A stretch of 47,141 nucleotides of DNA from an uncultured Acinetobacter sp. (GCA_900321205.1 ONVC01000002.1:1-47141); one strand, 5' to 3'. Shown: positions 1-8,775, numbered from the stretch's first letter. Notes: a model not told the origin generated them from the sequence alone. Numbers and translations are program-made.

Positions 1-26
1 ATCTGAATACAGAAAATATCAACTAT

Positions 27-626
27 GTGAAAATTACTTATAAAGATAACAGCGACTTTGCACATTGTATAAAAGCCGCAATAAGGCTTATAAGTGAGCA
101 TGAATTGCTTGCCTGCACCAAAATTGAAGAAAAATTAGATGTGAAGATTCCTCAGGAGGTTTCTCTCGGAATTGCCTGCGAAAACGGTCTATATAAAACC
201 TCAACAACTCTGAAAAAACTTGAAGAAGAACCGCCGTATTTGCTTTTTTCAATGAATAAACCCGCTGAAATGGAATACCAGCAAAAGAGAGAATATTTCA
301 GGGTTAAACTGAGAGAAAATATAAGCATAATTTATCAATCAGAAGAACAGGAAAAAAAGTATTCGGCTGTAACGTATGATATTTCCGCCAACGGTGTCAG
401 GGTTGAACTTGATAAGAATATGTCTTTTCCTTCAGATGTAAAGCTTTTATTGTTTTTACCCCAAAAAACAATTGAGGTTTCTGCGCATTACATAAGAAGT
501 GATGAAGAAGACCAAATAATAAAAGCTTCTTTCCGGTTTGATGATATACCTCAATCCGATTTGGATTACATATCCCAGATATGCTTCCGCAAGCAGCTTG
601 AAGAACGCAGAAAAAACCTAATGTAA
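27..626 (+). CDS. PilZ-domain c-di-GMP receptor, 5' end possibly outside the window
   Basis: The C-terminal half (residues about 85-190) is a PilZ domain. It carries both c-di-GMP binding motifs: RxxxR as R88-E-Y-F-R92, and D/NxSxxG as D118-I-S-A-N-G123. The N-terminal 80 residues look like the YcgR-type N-terminal beta domain. PilZ proteins bind c-di-GMP in the cytosol and change partner activity (motility, secretion, exopolysaccharide); the partner here is unknown. A GTG at 27 is the first listed start, but no Shine-Dalgarno precedes it and the frame stays open to base 3, so the true start may lie left of the window. The stop codon lies inside an HLR1-like box that belongs to the next gene. 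A REC-GGDEF protein lies at 42.6-44.1 kb, so c-di-GMP synthesis and sensing are both encoded here. Confidence 0.85.
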   Translation: MKITYKDNSDFAHCIKAAIRLISEHELLACTKIEEKLDVKIPQEVSLGIACENGLYKTSTTLKKLEEEPPYLLFSMNKPAEMEYQQKREYFRVKLRENISIIYQSEEQEKKYSAVTYDISANGVRVELDKNMSFPSDVKLLLFLPQKTIEVSAHYIRSDEEDQIIKASFRFDDIPQSDLDYISQICFRKQLEERRKNLM

Positions 627-637
627 AGTTTTGTAAC
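620..637 (-). promoter_or_regulatory. HLR1-type box (RpaB-like site) upstream of the FRG protein gene
   Basis: The minus strand reads GTTACAAAACTTTACATT. This fits the published cyanobacterial HLR1 consensus (G/T)TTACA(T/A)(T/A)NN(G/T)TTACA(T/A)(T/A) at every position. It is a direct repeat with a 10-bp period, as expected for an OmpR/PhoB-class dimer. It lies about 83-100 bp before the ATG at 720 and overlaps the stop codon of the PilZ gene. Binding by an RpaB orthologue is inference. Confidence 0.5.
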
Positions 638-719
638 AAAAGTTTCTGAAAAAAGCAAATTCCCAAAACAAAATGTTTTTCATGAATTAGAAGTGTTAAA
701 AACTCGTTTGGAGGTTTGT

Positions 720-1142
720 ATGGTAACAGGTGTATCATTCCGCGGCGGAGAAACGACAGGAAGCGTCGCAGACAGAAAAATTGAAACTGCAAAGCAGGAA
801 ACAACCGGCGGAGTAGGTGCAAGAAAGAATCAGGATTCAATCTTTACGGTTGATAATGAACCAAAACAGGATACGGTTTGTTTCAGAGGTGCTTATGAAG
901 AACCTAAAAAAGAAACATCAACTACAAAGGTTGTGCTGGGGACATTAGCTACGGCCGCAACGGTTGTCGGTTTGTTAGGTCTGGCTCATAAATATGATGT
1001 CGTAGGTAAAATTTCAAATGAAAAAGTGCAGAAGTTCCTGCGTCATACAGATACTGTAACAGAAAATTGTTACAAAGCTTGTCAATGGGTTAAAAATAAC
1101 AGTTATGACAAGATAGTTGACTTCTTTAAAAACAAAAAATAA
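720..1142 (+). CDS. Small membrane-associated protein with two FRG motifs, lineage-specific hypothetical
   Basis: A 140-residue protein with no recognised enzymatic domain. ATG at 720 is chosen because GGAGG (710-714) sits 5 nt upstream; an in-frame GTG at 693 lacks such a site. Residues 5-10 read VSFRGG and residues 53-58 VCFRGA. The sequence between is polar and low-complexity. A hydrophobic stretch (about 71-89) could be one membrane span, followed by a basic and aromatic tail rich in Lys. The order F-x-G motif, polar linker, hydrophobic segment is shared with the protein at 5185-6432, and the two genes share about 70 bp of upstream sequence. I infer a common regulon and possibly a common location in the cell. 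The function is unknown. Confidence 0.8.
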   Translation: MVTGVSFRGGETTGSVADRKIETAKQETTGGVGARKNQDSIFTVDNEPKQDTVCFRGAYEEPKKETSTTKVVLGTLATAATVVGLLGLAHKYDVVGKISNEKVQKFLRHTDTVTENCYKACQWVKNNSYDKIVDFFKNKK

Positions 1143-1164
1143 GATGAAATATAATAGCATTCGT

Positions 1165-1205
1165 AGGCGGTTTTTGGTAACACCAAAAACCGCCTCATTA
1201 TTTTA
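1165..1205 (+). terminator. Intrinsic terminator after the FRG protein gene
   Basis: A perfect 14-bp inverted repeat (1165-1178 with 1182-1195, loop of 3 nt) is followed by a T-rich run. It sits between convergent genes. The T tract favours the plus-strand transcript, but the hairpin could also stop serS readthrough. Confidence 0.85.
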
Positions 1206-1221
1206 TTAATTATTTATCAGC

Positions 1222-2484
1222 TTATATTTTATCAAAGCCTGTGTATTTTCTTAATACTTCAGGAATGATAATTGAGCCGTCTTCCTGCTGGAAGTTTTCA
1301 ACTATTGCGGCAAAAGTTCTTCCTACTGCAAGTCCAGAACCGTTAAGAGTGTGTACAAATCTGATTTTGCCTTCTTTGTCACGGTATCTGATATTTGCTC
1401 TTCTTGCCTGGTAGTCACCGAAGTTTGAACAGCTTGAAATCTCTTTATAAGTGTTATACGAAGGTAACCAAACTTCTAAATCGAAACACTTATTAGCACT
1501 GAAACCTATGTCAGCTGTACAAAGCGCAACCCTTCTGTAAGGAAGTCCCAAAAGCTCAAGACATCTTTCAGCATTTTGAGTAAGTTTTTCGTGTTCTTCT
1601 TTACTTGTTTCGGGTGTTGTAAGTTTTACCATCTCAACTTTGTTAAACTGGTGAACTCTGATTAATCCTCTTGTGTCTTTTCCGGCAGAGCCTGCTTCAC
1701 GTCTGAAACAAGGAGTGTAAGCCGTCATATATTTTGGCAAATCATCTTCGCTTAGTATTTCACCTGAATAAATATTTGTAACAGGTACTTCAGCTGTCGG
1801 AATGAGGTACAAGTCTTCATCAACACATTTGTACATATCTTCTGCAAATTTTGGTAACTGACCTGTACCTGTCATAGTTGCTGCATTTGCCATAAACGGA
1901 GGTAATATTTCCTCATATCCGTGTTCTTCCGTATGTAAGTCAAGGAAGAACTGAATAATAGCTCTTTCAAGTCTTGCGCCTTTGCCTCTGTATAATGTAA
2001 ATCTTGACTGAGAAAGCTTAACACCACGTTCAAAGTCAACAATATTATGTTTTTCACATAAATCCCAGTGTGCAAGTGGTTCAAATCCAAACTTTGTAGG
2101 TTCGCCCCAGGTTTTTATTGTCGGGTTATCATCTTCTGACTGACCGATAGGTGTTGTTTCGTCAGGAATATTAGGAATATGGAGAAGTAAATCTCTCTGA
2201 GCATTGTCTAATTCGACCTGTTTTTCTTCCAGCGCCTTGATTTCATCGCCTAGTGCTCTTATTTCTTCCTGTAAGGCATCGGTGTTTTCACCGTTCTTTT
2301 TCATCATACCGATTTTTTGAGATTCATTTTTACGTTTGGCACGAAGTTCATCAGCCTGTGTCTGAATCTTTCTTCTTTCGGCATCAATTTCTATAACTTT
2401 GTCTATTGATAAATCGGGGTTTCTTCTTTTTAAAAGTTCATTAATCTTTTCAGGATTTTCCCTAATTAATTTAATGTCTAGCAT
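1222..2484 (-). CDS. serS: Seryl-tRNA synthetase
   Basis: Charges tRNA-Ser (and tRNA-Sec where present) with serine in the cytosol. The 420 residues are the normal length. Residues 1-105 form the long antiparallel coiled-coil arm that recognises the tRNA variable arm, visible as a heptad-rich, Lys/Glu-rich helix pair. The class II core follows: TAEVP at 230-234, motif 2 at about 260-280 with F-R-R-E and the [10 protein letters not shown] loop, and motif 3 from 382 with GSGLAVGRT (Arg389). The ATG lies only 2 nt after the accC stop, so serS is the last gene of an efp-accB-accC-serS operon and is probably translationally coupled. A T-box cannot be expected at such an internal position, and none is seen. 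Confidence 0.97.
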   Translation of the reverse strand: MLDIKLIRENPEKINELLKRRNPDLSIDKVIEIDAERRKIQTQADELRAKRKNESQKIGMMKKNGENTDALQEEIRALGDEIKALEEKQVELDNAQRDLLLHIPNIPDETTPIGQSEDDNPTIKTWGEPTKFGFEPLAHWDLCEKHNIVDFERGVKLSQSRFTLYRGKGARLERAIIQFFLDLHTEEHGYEEILPPFMANAATMTGTGQLPKFAEDMYKCVDEDLYLIPTAEVPVTNIYSGEILSEDDLPKYMTAYTPCFRREAGSAGKDTRGLIRVHQFNKVEMVKLTTPETSKEEHEKLTQNAERCLELLGLPYRRVALCTADIGFSANKCFDLEVWLPSYNTYKEISSCSNFGDYQARRANIRYRDKEGKIRFVHTLNGSGLAVGRTFAAIVENFQQEDGSIIIPEVLRKYTGFDKI

Positions 2485-2486
2485 AA

Positions 2487-3842
2487 TTATCCCTCTGTTT
2501 CTCTTCGTTTATAAAACTCTTCAATAAATCCTGTGTTAAATTTTCCGCTTTTGAAAACTTCGTCTTCTATGATTTCCTGATGGAACGGGATGGTTGTTTT
2601 AACACCTGTTATAACATATTCTTTAAGTGCCTGATACATTCTGCGTCTTGCCTGTTTTCTGTTTTCACCCCAGCAGATAAGTTTTCCGAGCATAGAATCG
2701 TAATATGGCGGTATTGAATATCCCGGATAAACGTGAGAGTCCACTCTTATTCCGAATCCTCCCGGAGCAAAATAGCCGTCAACAGTTCCGGGACATGGCA
2801 TAAAATCGTGTTCAGGGTCTTCTGCGTTTATACGGCATTCGATTGCATGCCCTCTGAGTTTTACGTCCTCCTGTGTATAACCGAGTTTTTCGCCTGACGC
2901 AACGAGGATTTGTTCACGAACAATATCAACCTGAGAAATCATCTCAGTAACACAGTGTTCAACCTGAACTCTTGTGTTCATTTCCATGAAATACCATTTC
3001 CCGTCGTGGTCAAGAAGGAACTCACATGTTCCTGCTCCTTCATAATTTATGGCTTTAGCTGCTCTAACAGCTGCAGCGCCCATTTCTTTACGTGTTTCTT
3101 CATCAATAGCCGGAGAAGGAGCTTCTTCCAGCAATTTCTGGTGACGTCTCTGGATTGAACAGTCACGTTCGCCCAAGTGTATAACATTACCAAAAGAGTC
3201 CCCTAAGATTTGAACTTCGATGTGTCTCGGGTTTTCAAGGAATTTTTCAGCATAAACATCCGGGTTTCCGAAGAAGTTTTCTGCTTCCTGACGGCAGAGG
3301 TTGAAGTTTGATTCCATCTCTTCATCACTTCTTACAACTCTCATACCTTTTCCGCCGCCGCCTGCTGTTGCTTTAAGTATTATCGGATAACCGACTTTGT
3401 GAGCAAAATCTATAACTTCCTGAGGAGTTTTTACAATACCTGTTCCCGGTGTTACGGGAACATTATTGTCAATCATAGTCTTACGGGCAGTTGCTTTGTC
3501 ACCCATTTTTCTCATTGCAGCAGCAGTAGGTCCGATAAACTTGATATTGTACATTTCACAAATTTCGGCAAACTCTGCCCTTTCGGATAAGAATCCGTAC
3601 CCCGGGTGGATTGCATCACAGCCGGTCATTAAAGCTGTTGATATGATAGTAGGTATATTGAGATAACTCTGACTGCTCGGTGCAGGTCCTATGCAAAATG
3701 CATCTGTTGCTAATCTTACGTGCAGTGATTCTGCATCGGCCTGAGAATAAATTGCAACTGTCGGAATCCCAAGTTCACGACAAGCACGAATTACCCTTAC
3801 TGCTATCTCTCCCCTGTTTGCTATTAATACTCGTTTAAACAT
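2487..3842 (-). CDS. accC: Biotin carboxylase subunit of acetyl-CoA carboxylase
   Basis: Carboxylates the biotin of AccB using ATP and bicarbonate, the first half-reaction of malonyl-CoA and fatty-acid synthesis. The 451 residues are the family length. Domains in order are the N-terminal Rossmann-like region ([14 protein letters not shown], 7-20), the ATP-grasp with the glycine loop [10 protein letters not shown] (161-170), and the catalytic stretch [10 protein letters not shown] (287-296). AccB (BCCP) is encoded just upstream, separated by an inverted repeat, and serS follows directly. The carboxyltransferase genes accA/accD are not in this window. Confidence 0.97.
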   Translation of the reverse strand: MFKRVLIANRGEIAVRVIRACRELGIPTVAIYSQADAESLHVRLATDAFCIGPAPSSQSYLNIPTIISTALMTGCDAIHPGYGFLSERAEFAEICEMYNIKFIGPTAAAMRKMGDKATARKTMIDNNVPVTPGTGIVKTPQEVIDFAHKVGYPIILKATAGGGGKGMRVVRSDEEMESNFNLCRQEAENFFGNPDVYAEKFLENPRHIEVQILGDSFGNVIHLGERDCSIQRRHQKLLEEAPSPAIDEETRKEMGAAAVRAAKAINYEGAGTCEFLLDHDGKWYFMEMNTRVQVEHCVTEMISQVDIVREQILVASGEKLGYTQEDVKLRGHAIECRINAEDPEHDFMPCPGTVDGYFAPGGFGIRVDSHVYPGYSIPPYYDSMLGKLICWGENRKQARRRMYQALKEYVITGVKTTIPFHQEIIEDEVFKSGKFNTGFIEEFYKRRETEG

Positions 3843-3885
3843 TTTCTTAAATTATCCCTTTGTAATATAAATAAAATCCGTAAGC

Positions 3886-3949
3886 CGTGAATAGTGAGTC
3901 GTGAATCGATATATAAATCCGATTCACGATTTACGAATCACGATTCACG
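3886..3949. repeat. GTGAATCG-type palindromic intergenic repeat between accB and accC
   Basis: A 64-bp stretch is built from iterations of (C)GTGAATCG and its complement. The core hairpin pairs 3900-3908 (CGTGAATCG) with 3920-3928 (CGATTCACG) across an 11-nt AT loop. Further imperfect copies of the word flank it on both sides. It abuts the accB stop codon and lies inside an operon, so the RNA would fold between two co-transcribed genes. It looks like a REP/MITE-type element; no other copy is present in the window. Confidence 0.7.
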
Positions 3950-4405
3950 TTACTCAACATACATTAAAACTTGTCCGAACTCAACGGGGTCGCCGTTTTT
4001 AACGCAAATTTTAACAATTTTGCCGGCCTGTTCAGACTTAATTTCATTCATAAGTTTCATTGCTTCAATAATACAAACAACGTCACCTACTGCAACTTCC
4101 GAACCGATTTCAACAAATGGTGCCGCATCAGGAGCAGAAGCCGAATAGAAGGTGCCTACCATAGGAGAAGTAATTGCTTTTCCCTGAACTTCTGGTTCGG
4201 CATTTTCTTCTGTTTTTTGTGCGACAGGCTGCGCAGTCTGTGCTGAAGGAACTGATGCAACTGGTGCAGGAGTACCCACAACTACTTCAGGCAAATCTTT
4301 TCTTATTGTGATTGCCTGGTCGCCATCTTCTAATGAGATTTCTGTCAGACCGTTATTTGTAATAATATTTGCTAATTTTTCTATGTATTCCGGTTTTAAA
4401 TCCAT
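3950..4405 (-). CDS. accB: Biotin carboxyl carrier protein of acetyl-CoA carboxylase
   Basis: Carries the biotin that AccC carboxylates and the carboxyltransferase discharges. The 151 residues have the classic BCCP layout: an N-terminal helix (1-35), a Pro/Ala-rich flexible linker (about 40-75), and the biotinyl domain (76-151) with the biotinylation motif EAMKL at 114-118 (Lys117). ATG at 4405 is preferred over an in-frame GTG nine bases upstream. The AGGTG that contains that GTG is itself the Shine-Dalgarno for the ATG, and family proteins begin close to the M-D-L-K sequence. It lies between efp and accC, the order seen in cyanobacteria. Confidence 0.96.
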   Translation of the reverse strand: MDLKPEYIEKLANIITNNGLTEISLEDGDQAITIRKDLPEVVVGTPAPVASVPSAQTAQPVAQKTEENAEPEVQGKAITSPMVGTFYSASAPDAAPFVEIGSEVAVGDVVCIIEAMKLMNEIKSEQAGKIVKICVKNGDPVEFGQVLMYVE

Positions 4406-4424
4406 TTTATTCACCTATATCTAA

Positions 4425-4982
4425 CTAACATCTGTCTAAATATTCATTTGTTCTGGTATCGACTCTGATTACATCACCGTTTGAAACAAAGAACGGAACG
4501 TTAACAACTGCACCTGTTTCAAGAGTTGCAGGTTTAGTACCGCCCTGAGCTGTATTACCCTTTTCTGCCGGAGGTGTATCGATAACTTCGAGCTCAACGT
4601 GAGCAGGAATATCAACACCGATAATTCTTGTATCGTGTTTAAGAATTTGAACAATCATATTTTCTTTAAGGTACTTTTTACCGTCACCAACCTGGTCTTC
4701 CGTTACCTGGATTTGTTCATAAGTTTCGTTATCCATCATAACGTAGTCAGCACCTTCTTTATATAAATATTGCATTTCTCTGCGGTCAAGCATAGCTTTT
4801 GCAACTTTTTCACCTGCTCTGAAAGTTTTTTCAACAACGTTGCCTGATTCTACGTTTTTGAGCTTTGTTCTTACGAAAGCTGCGCCTTTTCCGGGTTTTA
4901 CGTGAAGGAACTCAACAACTGTCCACAGACCGTTATCTAACTCCAAAGTCAAGCCGTTTTTTAAATCGTTTACTGATATCAT
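4425..4982 (-). CDS. efp: Elongation factor P
   Basis: Binds between the P and E sites of stalled ribosomes and promotes peptide bonds at polyproline stretches. The 185 residues give the three-domain KOW/OB/C-terminal layout. The tip loop reads KPGKGAAF (29-36), with Lys32 at the position that is modified or directly functional in lysine-type EF-P. No modification enzyme (epmA, ymfI) is visible in the window. The first gene of the minus-strand operon, it is preceded by AAGGAG and a TATTAT-like -10 at about 5000-5005. Adjacency of efp and accB is common in cyanobacteria and supports the taxonomic inference. Confidence 0.97.
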   Translation of the reverse strand: MISVNDLKNGLTLELDNGLWTVVEFLHVKPGKGAAFVRTKLKNVESGNVVEKTFRAGEKVAKAMLDRREMQYLYKEGADYVMMDNETYEQIQVTEDQVGDGKKYLKENMIVQILKHDTRIIGVDIPAHVELEVIDTPPAEKGNTAQGGTKPATLETGAVVNVPFFVSNGDVIRVDTRTNEYLDRC

Positions 4983-5077
4983 AGTAACTCCTTATAAATA
5001 TAATATTCCGCTATTTTCCTTGATACTAACATAGACAAAGAGCAAGTGCAATAATTTTGTAAAACGCAGAAAACCAT

Positions 5078-5095
5078 AATGTAAACTTTTGTTAA
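5078..5095 (-). promoter_or_regulatory. HLR1-like box upstream of the 415-residue F-K-A protein gene
   Basis: The minus strand reads TTAACAAAAGTTTACATT, one mismatch from the HLR1 consensus (second T of the first half-site). It lies 90-107 bp before the ATG at 5185. The same ungapped alignment places it over the perfect HLR1 box at 620-637: positions 5078-5147 match 620-689 at 47 of 70 bases by my count. Function as an RpaB-like site is inference. Confidence 0.4.
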
Positions 5096-5184
5096 GAAAA
5101 ATTTTTAAAAAAGTCAATTTCAATACGAAAAATAACTTCATGTATGTAAGGGAATAATAAGGTTAATTGAAAGGCAGGTATTTT

Positions 5185-6432
5185 ATGACTTTATCACCAC
5201 AGTACAATATTGGTGCTATTGGCGGATATACACCTACTGACTGGAATGCAATTATGTCTAATCCATACTTTTTGATGGCAGCTAACAGTCCGAATGTTAA
5301 TTTTAAGGCTAGGACCGAATCTGCATCAAGTGCAGGAGCAACACAAAATACCAATGCTGCAACGGAAAATACACAAAATACAGTTCAGCAATCAGTAGTT
5401 TCGCAGTCTGACGCAGCGCAGGAAGGTGTTTCTCTCGGGCAGACTGCACTTGCTCTTACAATGCTGGGTGCAGGTGCATACGCATTAATTAAGGGACATA
5501 AGAGCGGTTATCTTGAAAAAGCCTGGAAAAAATTAACCGGAAAATCCGGAAATAAAGCAGCAGAAACTGTTTTAAATCAAATGACTGCCGTTAAAAACGG
5601 AAATGGTGAAATCAAAATTCTGGTTCCGAATAAAACAACAATGTTCGCCGGTAAAAAGATACAGCCTGCCGTAAACGAGTATGGTATTCAACAGGCAGTA
5701 TCCGAGTCGAGACAGGCATTTAATCCTGAAATATCTGCTGTTAAAAGTTTTCGCATCACAACTCCCGAAGACAGTTATACAGTTTTCATAAAAGACGGTG
5801 AAGTTACAAAAGTTGTAAGTGCTTTGATGAAAAAAGACGAAGATGTTTTAGCACGTCTTACAAATGCAGGAGCTGAAACAACCGATGCAAAAACTCTGGA
5901 AAGATTTAAAAAGATAGCAGAGGAACTTGCAAAAGATACAAAGGAAGCTGATAAATCAGTGCTTAACGGTGTTACAAATATCAGATATTCTAACAAATAC
6001 GGTGATGACACGCTCAATATGGTTATGAAAAAATACGGTGAAACACCGAAATTACAGTCGGTTAAAACTCTTGAACAGTTTGACAAAACCTCTGATGCGG
6101 TAAAAGCATACGTTCCTTCCGGTTCGGAAGAAATTTTTACCGGAGAACTTATTAATCAGACAGGCAATTGGTTTACCAAAAAAGGTGTCCTTGCAGACGG
6201 CATAGGTGTCAAAAGGTGTGATGAAGAAATCGTAAGAGGTACGAGATGCTTTTTTGAAGGTGATAAGCTCGTTAAGATAGTACAAGGCGGGAACACGTAC
6301 GAAGAAGGTTCTTTTGGATTTATAGATTTTGTTAAAAATAATGAAAAGGCAATTGAACAGTTTAAAAAGGATGTGTTTGTTGATAAAATTGCCGCAAAAA
6401 TACCTGTCGGTTCAATTATCGGAACGGTATAA
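5185..6432 (+). CDS. Hypothetical protein with N-terminal F-K-A motif and hydrophobic segment
   Basis: A 415-residue protein that I do not recognise. The ATG at 5185 has AAAGGCAGG just upstream; an in-frame TTG at 5167 does not. Residues 37-43 read NVNFKAR, a variant of the F-[KRG]-[GA] motif seen in other genes of the window. A Gln/Asn/Thr/Ala-rich linker follows, then a hydrophobic stretch (83-102) and a Lys-rich GHKSGYLEKAWKKL segment. The remaining 290 residues alternate beta-like and helical stretches and look globular and soluble, with charge-rich parts around 215-275. There is no catalytic motif I can defend. Its upstream region resembles that of the FRG protein at 720, and it ends in its own terminator, so it is a single-gene unit. 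Confidence 0.8.
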   Translation: MTLSPQYNIGAIGGYTPTDWNAIMSNPYFLMAANSPNVNFKARTESASSAGATQNTNAATENTQNTVQQSVVSQSDAAQEGVSLGQTALALTMLGAGAYALIKGHKSGYLEKAWKKLTGKSGNKAAETVLNQMTAVKNGNGEIKILVPNKTTMFAGKKIQPAVNEYGIQQAVSESRQAFNPEISAVKSFRITTPEDSYTVFIKDGEVTKVVSALMKKDEDVLARLTNAGAETTDAKTLERFKKIAEELAKDTKEADKSVLNGVTNIRYSNKYGDDTLNMVMKKYGETPKLQSVKTLEQFDKTSDAVKAYVPSGSEEIFTGELINQTGNWFTKKGVLADGIGVKRCDEEIVRGTRCFFEGDKLVKIVQGGNTYEEGSFGFIDFVKNNEKAIEQFKKDVFVDKIAAKIPVGSIIGTV

Positions 6433-6470
6433 TTAAAATTGATTACTACTATTTTGTTTTGTATAAAATT

Positions 6471-6497
6471 GCCCCTTATAAAAGGGGCTTTTTATTT
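6471..6497 (+). terminator. Intrinsic terminator before comF
   Basis: GCCCCTT and AAGGGGC pair (6471-6488) around an ATAA-type loop, followed directly by TTTTTATTT. It ends only about 15 nt before the comF start codon, so comF must use its own promoter immediately downstream. Confidence 0.9.
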
Positions 6498-6499
6498 GG

Positions 6500-6505
6500 T
6501 ATAAT
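6500..6505 (+). promoter_or_regulatory. -10 hexamer 6 nt before the comF start (leaderless candidate)
   Basis: A perfect TATAAT at 6500-6505 is followed by 6 nt and then the ATG at 6512. The expected transcription start therefore coincides with the start codon. No Shine-Dalgarno is present, and the terminator hairpin lies just upstream. Confidence 0.55.
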
Positions 6506-6511
6506 AATTTT

Positions 6512-7150
6512 ATGAAAAAGTTTTTGGAATCTCTGTTAGATCTCATTTACAGAAAGAAATGTTATTTCTGCGGAAAATCAAAAAATTCTCTAAAAATGTG
6601 TCCGGAATGTTTTGAAGAGTTGTGTTTTTCGGATATTAACGCAAACAGAGTTATTGACGGAGTAAATGTCTATGTTTGCGGAATGTATGAAAAGAATCTG
6701 CAAAAACTTATAAGAGGGTTAAAGTATCATAAACAAAGAGAGCTGGCTTTTTATCTTGCAAAATTTATGTATGAATATTTTAAAAAACTGGGCATAGAGG
6801 GAAAATATCAGGTTGTGCCAGTTCCTTTACATAAAAACAGGATAAAAAAGAGAAAGTACAATCATATGGAGCTTGTTGCGGAAGAATTTTGCAGACTTTC
6901 GGGTTTCACACCAAATTTTGAGCTTATAAAACGAATAAAAGATACAAGACCTCAATACAAATTGTCGCGTAAAGAAAGAATGAAAAATCTTGAACAAGCA
7001 TTTGAGGCAGATAAGACAAAAAGTCTGTCGATTCCCGTATTGCTTATAGATGATATTTGTACGACAGGTTCTACGTTTGAAGAGATGATTAAGGAGCTGA
7101 AAAAAGAAGGAATCGCGGATATAATTTGTCTTGCTTCTTCAAATCCGTAG
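6512..7150 (+). CDS. comF: ComF-family phosphoribosyltransferase-like protein
   Basis: The 212 residues begin with a four-cysteine zinc motif (Cys17, Cys20, Cys30, Cys33). They end in a type I phosphoribosyltransferase fold with the PRPP loop LLIDDICTTGST (177-188). VPVPLHKNRIKKRKYNH (102-118) is the conserved ComF segment. ComF proteins support DNA uptake and processing in naturally competent bacteria and are found widely outside them; the biochemical role is not settled. The gene stands alone between a terminator and the TPR protein gene and appears to be transcribed leaderless from TATAAT at 6500. No other competence gene is next to it, though radA lies 12 kb downstream. Confidence 0.92.
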   Translation: MKKFLESLLDLIYRKKCYFCGKSKNSLKMCPECFEELCFSDINANRVIDGVNVYVCGMYEKNLQKLIRGLKYHKQRELAFYLAKFMYEYFKKLGIEGKYQVVPVPLHKNRIKKRKYNHMELVAEEFCRLSGFTPNFELIKRIKDTRPQYKLSRKERMKNLEQAFEADKTKSLSIPVLLIDDICTTGSTFEEMIKELKKEGIADIICLASSNP

Positions 7151-7215
7151 AAACTTATACTGGATTTACAGCCGTTTATTTAGTAAAATAATTATACATT
7201 ATCAGGAGCGAGCAT

Positions 7216-8691
7216 ATGCAAGGATTAAACAAAGATAACGTTGAAGCATTGATAAAAGCCGGTTTTGAACGTCATCAGAACGAGGAGTTGGAAGATGCGG
7301 AAAATTTATACAAAGAAGCCTTAAAACTGGACTATAATAATGCGGAAGCGTACAACCTTATGGGTGTTTTGAAACTCCAGAAGTCTGAACCGGAGCTTGC
7401 TGTAGATTATATTTTAAAAGCAATAAGCATAGAACCTGCTGATTATTTTTATGAAACCCTGTTTCAGGCTTATATAAGATGCGGAGATTATCAGGGGATT
7501 ATTTCTAACGAAGAGGTCGTAAAAAATCTATTCCCAAAAAACTTTGAACTTCTTTTTGACCTTGCACTTGCATTTAAAACGGAGCACAGAAATAAAGAGG
7601 CTTTAAAATATTATGAAAAGGCTCTTCATATAAATCCTATGTCTTATGAAGGTTGGTCAAACGTTGCAAATATTTATAGCATGGATGGAAGAACTTCGGA
7701 TGCAATTTCCGCAATGGAAATCTGTTACAATTTAAGACCAAATGATGATGATACAGCGTTTTTCCTCTCAAAAGATTATTTTAAAGCTAAACAGTACGAA
7801 AAAGGATTTCCCCTGTTTGAAAGGAGAAGCTCAAAAAAAATAGCATTTATTTCTCAAAATAAAACGCTTCCGAATAAAGTGAGAGAAGATAACTTCTGGA
7901 AAGGTGAAAATATAAAGAATAAGAACATTCTTGTTTATTATGAAGCAGGATACGGTGACGCAATTATGTATGCAAGATACCTACCTCTTTTAAAGAAAAA
8001 ATGTAAAAAGCTTATATATATGTGTCACAGAGAACTGGAACCTTTGTATAAAATTAACAAACATCTTGGTATAGATGAGCTAATTTATTCTTTTATTCAC
8101 GATAAAGAACTTGATGTTGATGTTCACGCTTCCTTATTAAGTTTACCTTATTTATTGGGCTTAAAAGGTGATGACATTTTTGCATACAGAGAAGGTTATA
8201 TTGTCCCGGATATGGATATGGCAGAAGAATACCGCCAAAAATACTTTGATACGGAAAAAATAAAAATCGGTATAAAATGGAGAGGAAATACAACTTTTGA
8301 TAAAGACAGAGTAATCCCTGTTGAACTGTTTAATCAATTAACGCATGTTGAAAATACTCAATTTTATTCATTCCAGACTTTTGAAGGAGCGGAAGATATC
8401 AAAAAACTTGATAATGTAGTTGATGTCGGAAAAGACCTTATAGATTTTTCTCAGACTGCTGCCGCTCTCAGGAATTTAGATTTGGTAATCTGTAATGATA
8501 CATCACTGGCTCACCTTGCAGGTGCAATGAAAATCCCTTGCTGGATAATGCTTCCTTATGATACTGACTGGCGATGGGGAACGGATATGAACAATTGCAG
8601 CTGGTATGAAAGTGTGAAATTGTTCCGCCAGCAGTCAATAGGTAACTGGCAGAGTGTTTTTGACCGGATACTTGAAGAAATGCAGCCTTAA
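7216..8691 (+). CDS. TPR protein with C-terminal GT9-like glycosyltransferase domain
   Basis: 491 residues. Residues 8-200 are tandem TPR units, with typical A-x-N-L-x-G and Y-x-K-A-L-x-x-x-P spacing around 24-75 and 110-178. Residues about 225-490 match the glycosyltransferase-like domain often fused to TPRs in bacteria: a Gly-rich strand-turn at 243-249, IKIGIKWRGN (349-358), and the nucleotide-sugar-type motif NDTSLAHLAGAMKIP (427-441). AGGAG lies before the ATG. The TPRs probably bind a protein partner or acceptor; substrate and linkage cannot be read from the sequence. The protein has no signal peptide, so it is likely cytosolic. Similar fusions occur near glycan or surface-protein modification genes, but the neighbours here do not specify one. 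Confidence 0.8.
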   Translation: MQGLNKDNVEALIKAGFERHQNEELEDAENLYKEALKLDYNNAEAYNLMGVLKLQKSEPELAVDYILKAISIEPADYFYETLFQAYIRCGDYQGIISNEEVVKNLFPKNFELLFDLALAFKTEHRNKEALKYYEKALHINPMSYEGWSNVANIYSMDGRTSDAISAMEICYNLRPNDDDTAFFLSKDYFKAKQYEKGFPLFERRSSKKIAFISQNKTLPNKVREDNFWKGENIKNKNILVYYEAGYGDAIMYARYLPLLKKKCKKLIYMCHRELEPLYKINKHLGIDELIYSFIHDKELDVDVHASLLSLPYLLGLKGDDIFAYREGYIVPDMDMAEEYRQKYFDTEKIKIGIKWRGNTTFDKDRVIPVELFNQLTHVENTQFYSFQTFEGAEDIKKLDNVVDVGKDLIDFSQTAAALRNLDLVICNDTSLAHLAGAMKIPCWIMLPYDTDWRWGTDMNNCSWYESVKLFRQQSIGNWQSVFDRILEEMQP

Positions 8692-8723
8692 ATCCTCAAT
8701 AAAATATTCAATTTCTTAAATAA

Positions 8724-8762
8724 TTGTTATCTCTTTTTGTTCAATGTATAATAGTATTGAAC
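8724..8762 (+). promoter_or_regulatory. Sigma70-type promoter with palindromic operator-like flanks, for the ACT/prephenate-dehydratase-like gene
   Basis: A -35 TTGTTA (8724-8729), a 17-nt spacer and a perfect -10 TATAAT (8747-8752) precede an AGGAG at 8763 and the ATG at 8776. The -10 is centred inside a perfect inverted repeat, GTTCAAT (8739-8745) and ATTGAAC (8756-8762), with a 10-nt gap. This arrangement suits repressor occlusion of the -10. Confidence 0.6.
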
Positions 8763-8775
8763 AGGAGCTTTGGTG

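Noticed and set aside
397-840. 147-codon minus-strand ORF across the PilZ 3' end and the FRG gene start
   Set aside because: It is antisense to two better-supported genes, crosses an intergenic regulatory region, and has no ribosome site or recognisable domain.
3886-3949. CRISPR array remnant
   Set aside because: The repeated words are contiguous and inverted with no spacer-like units of constant length.
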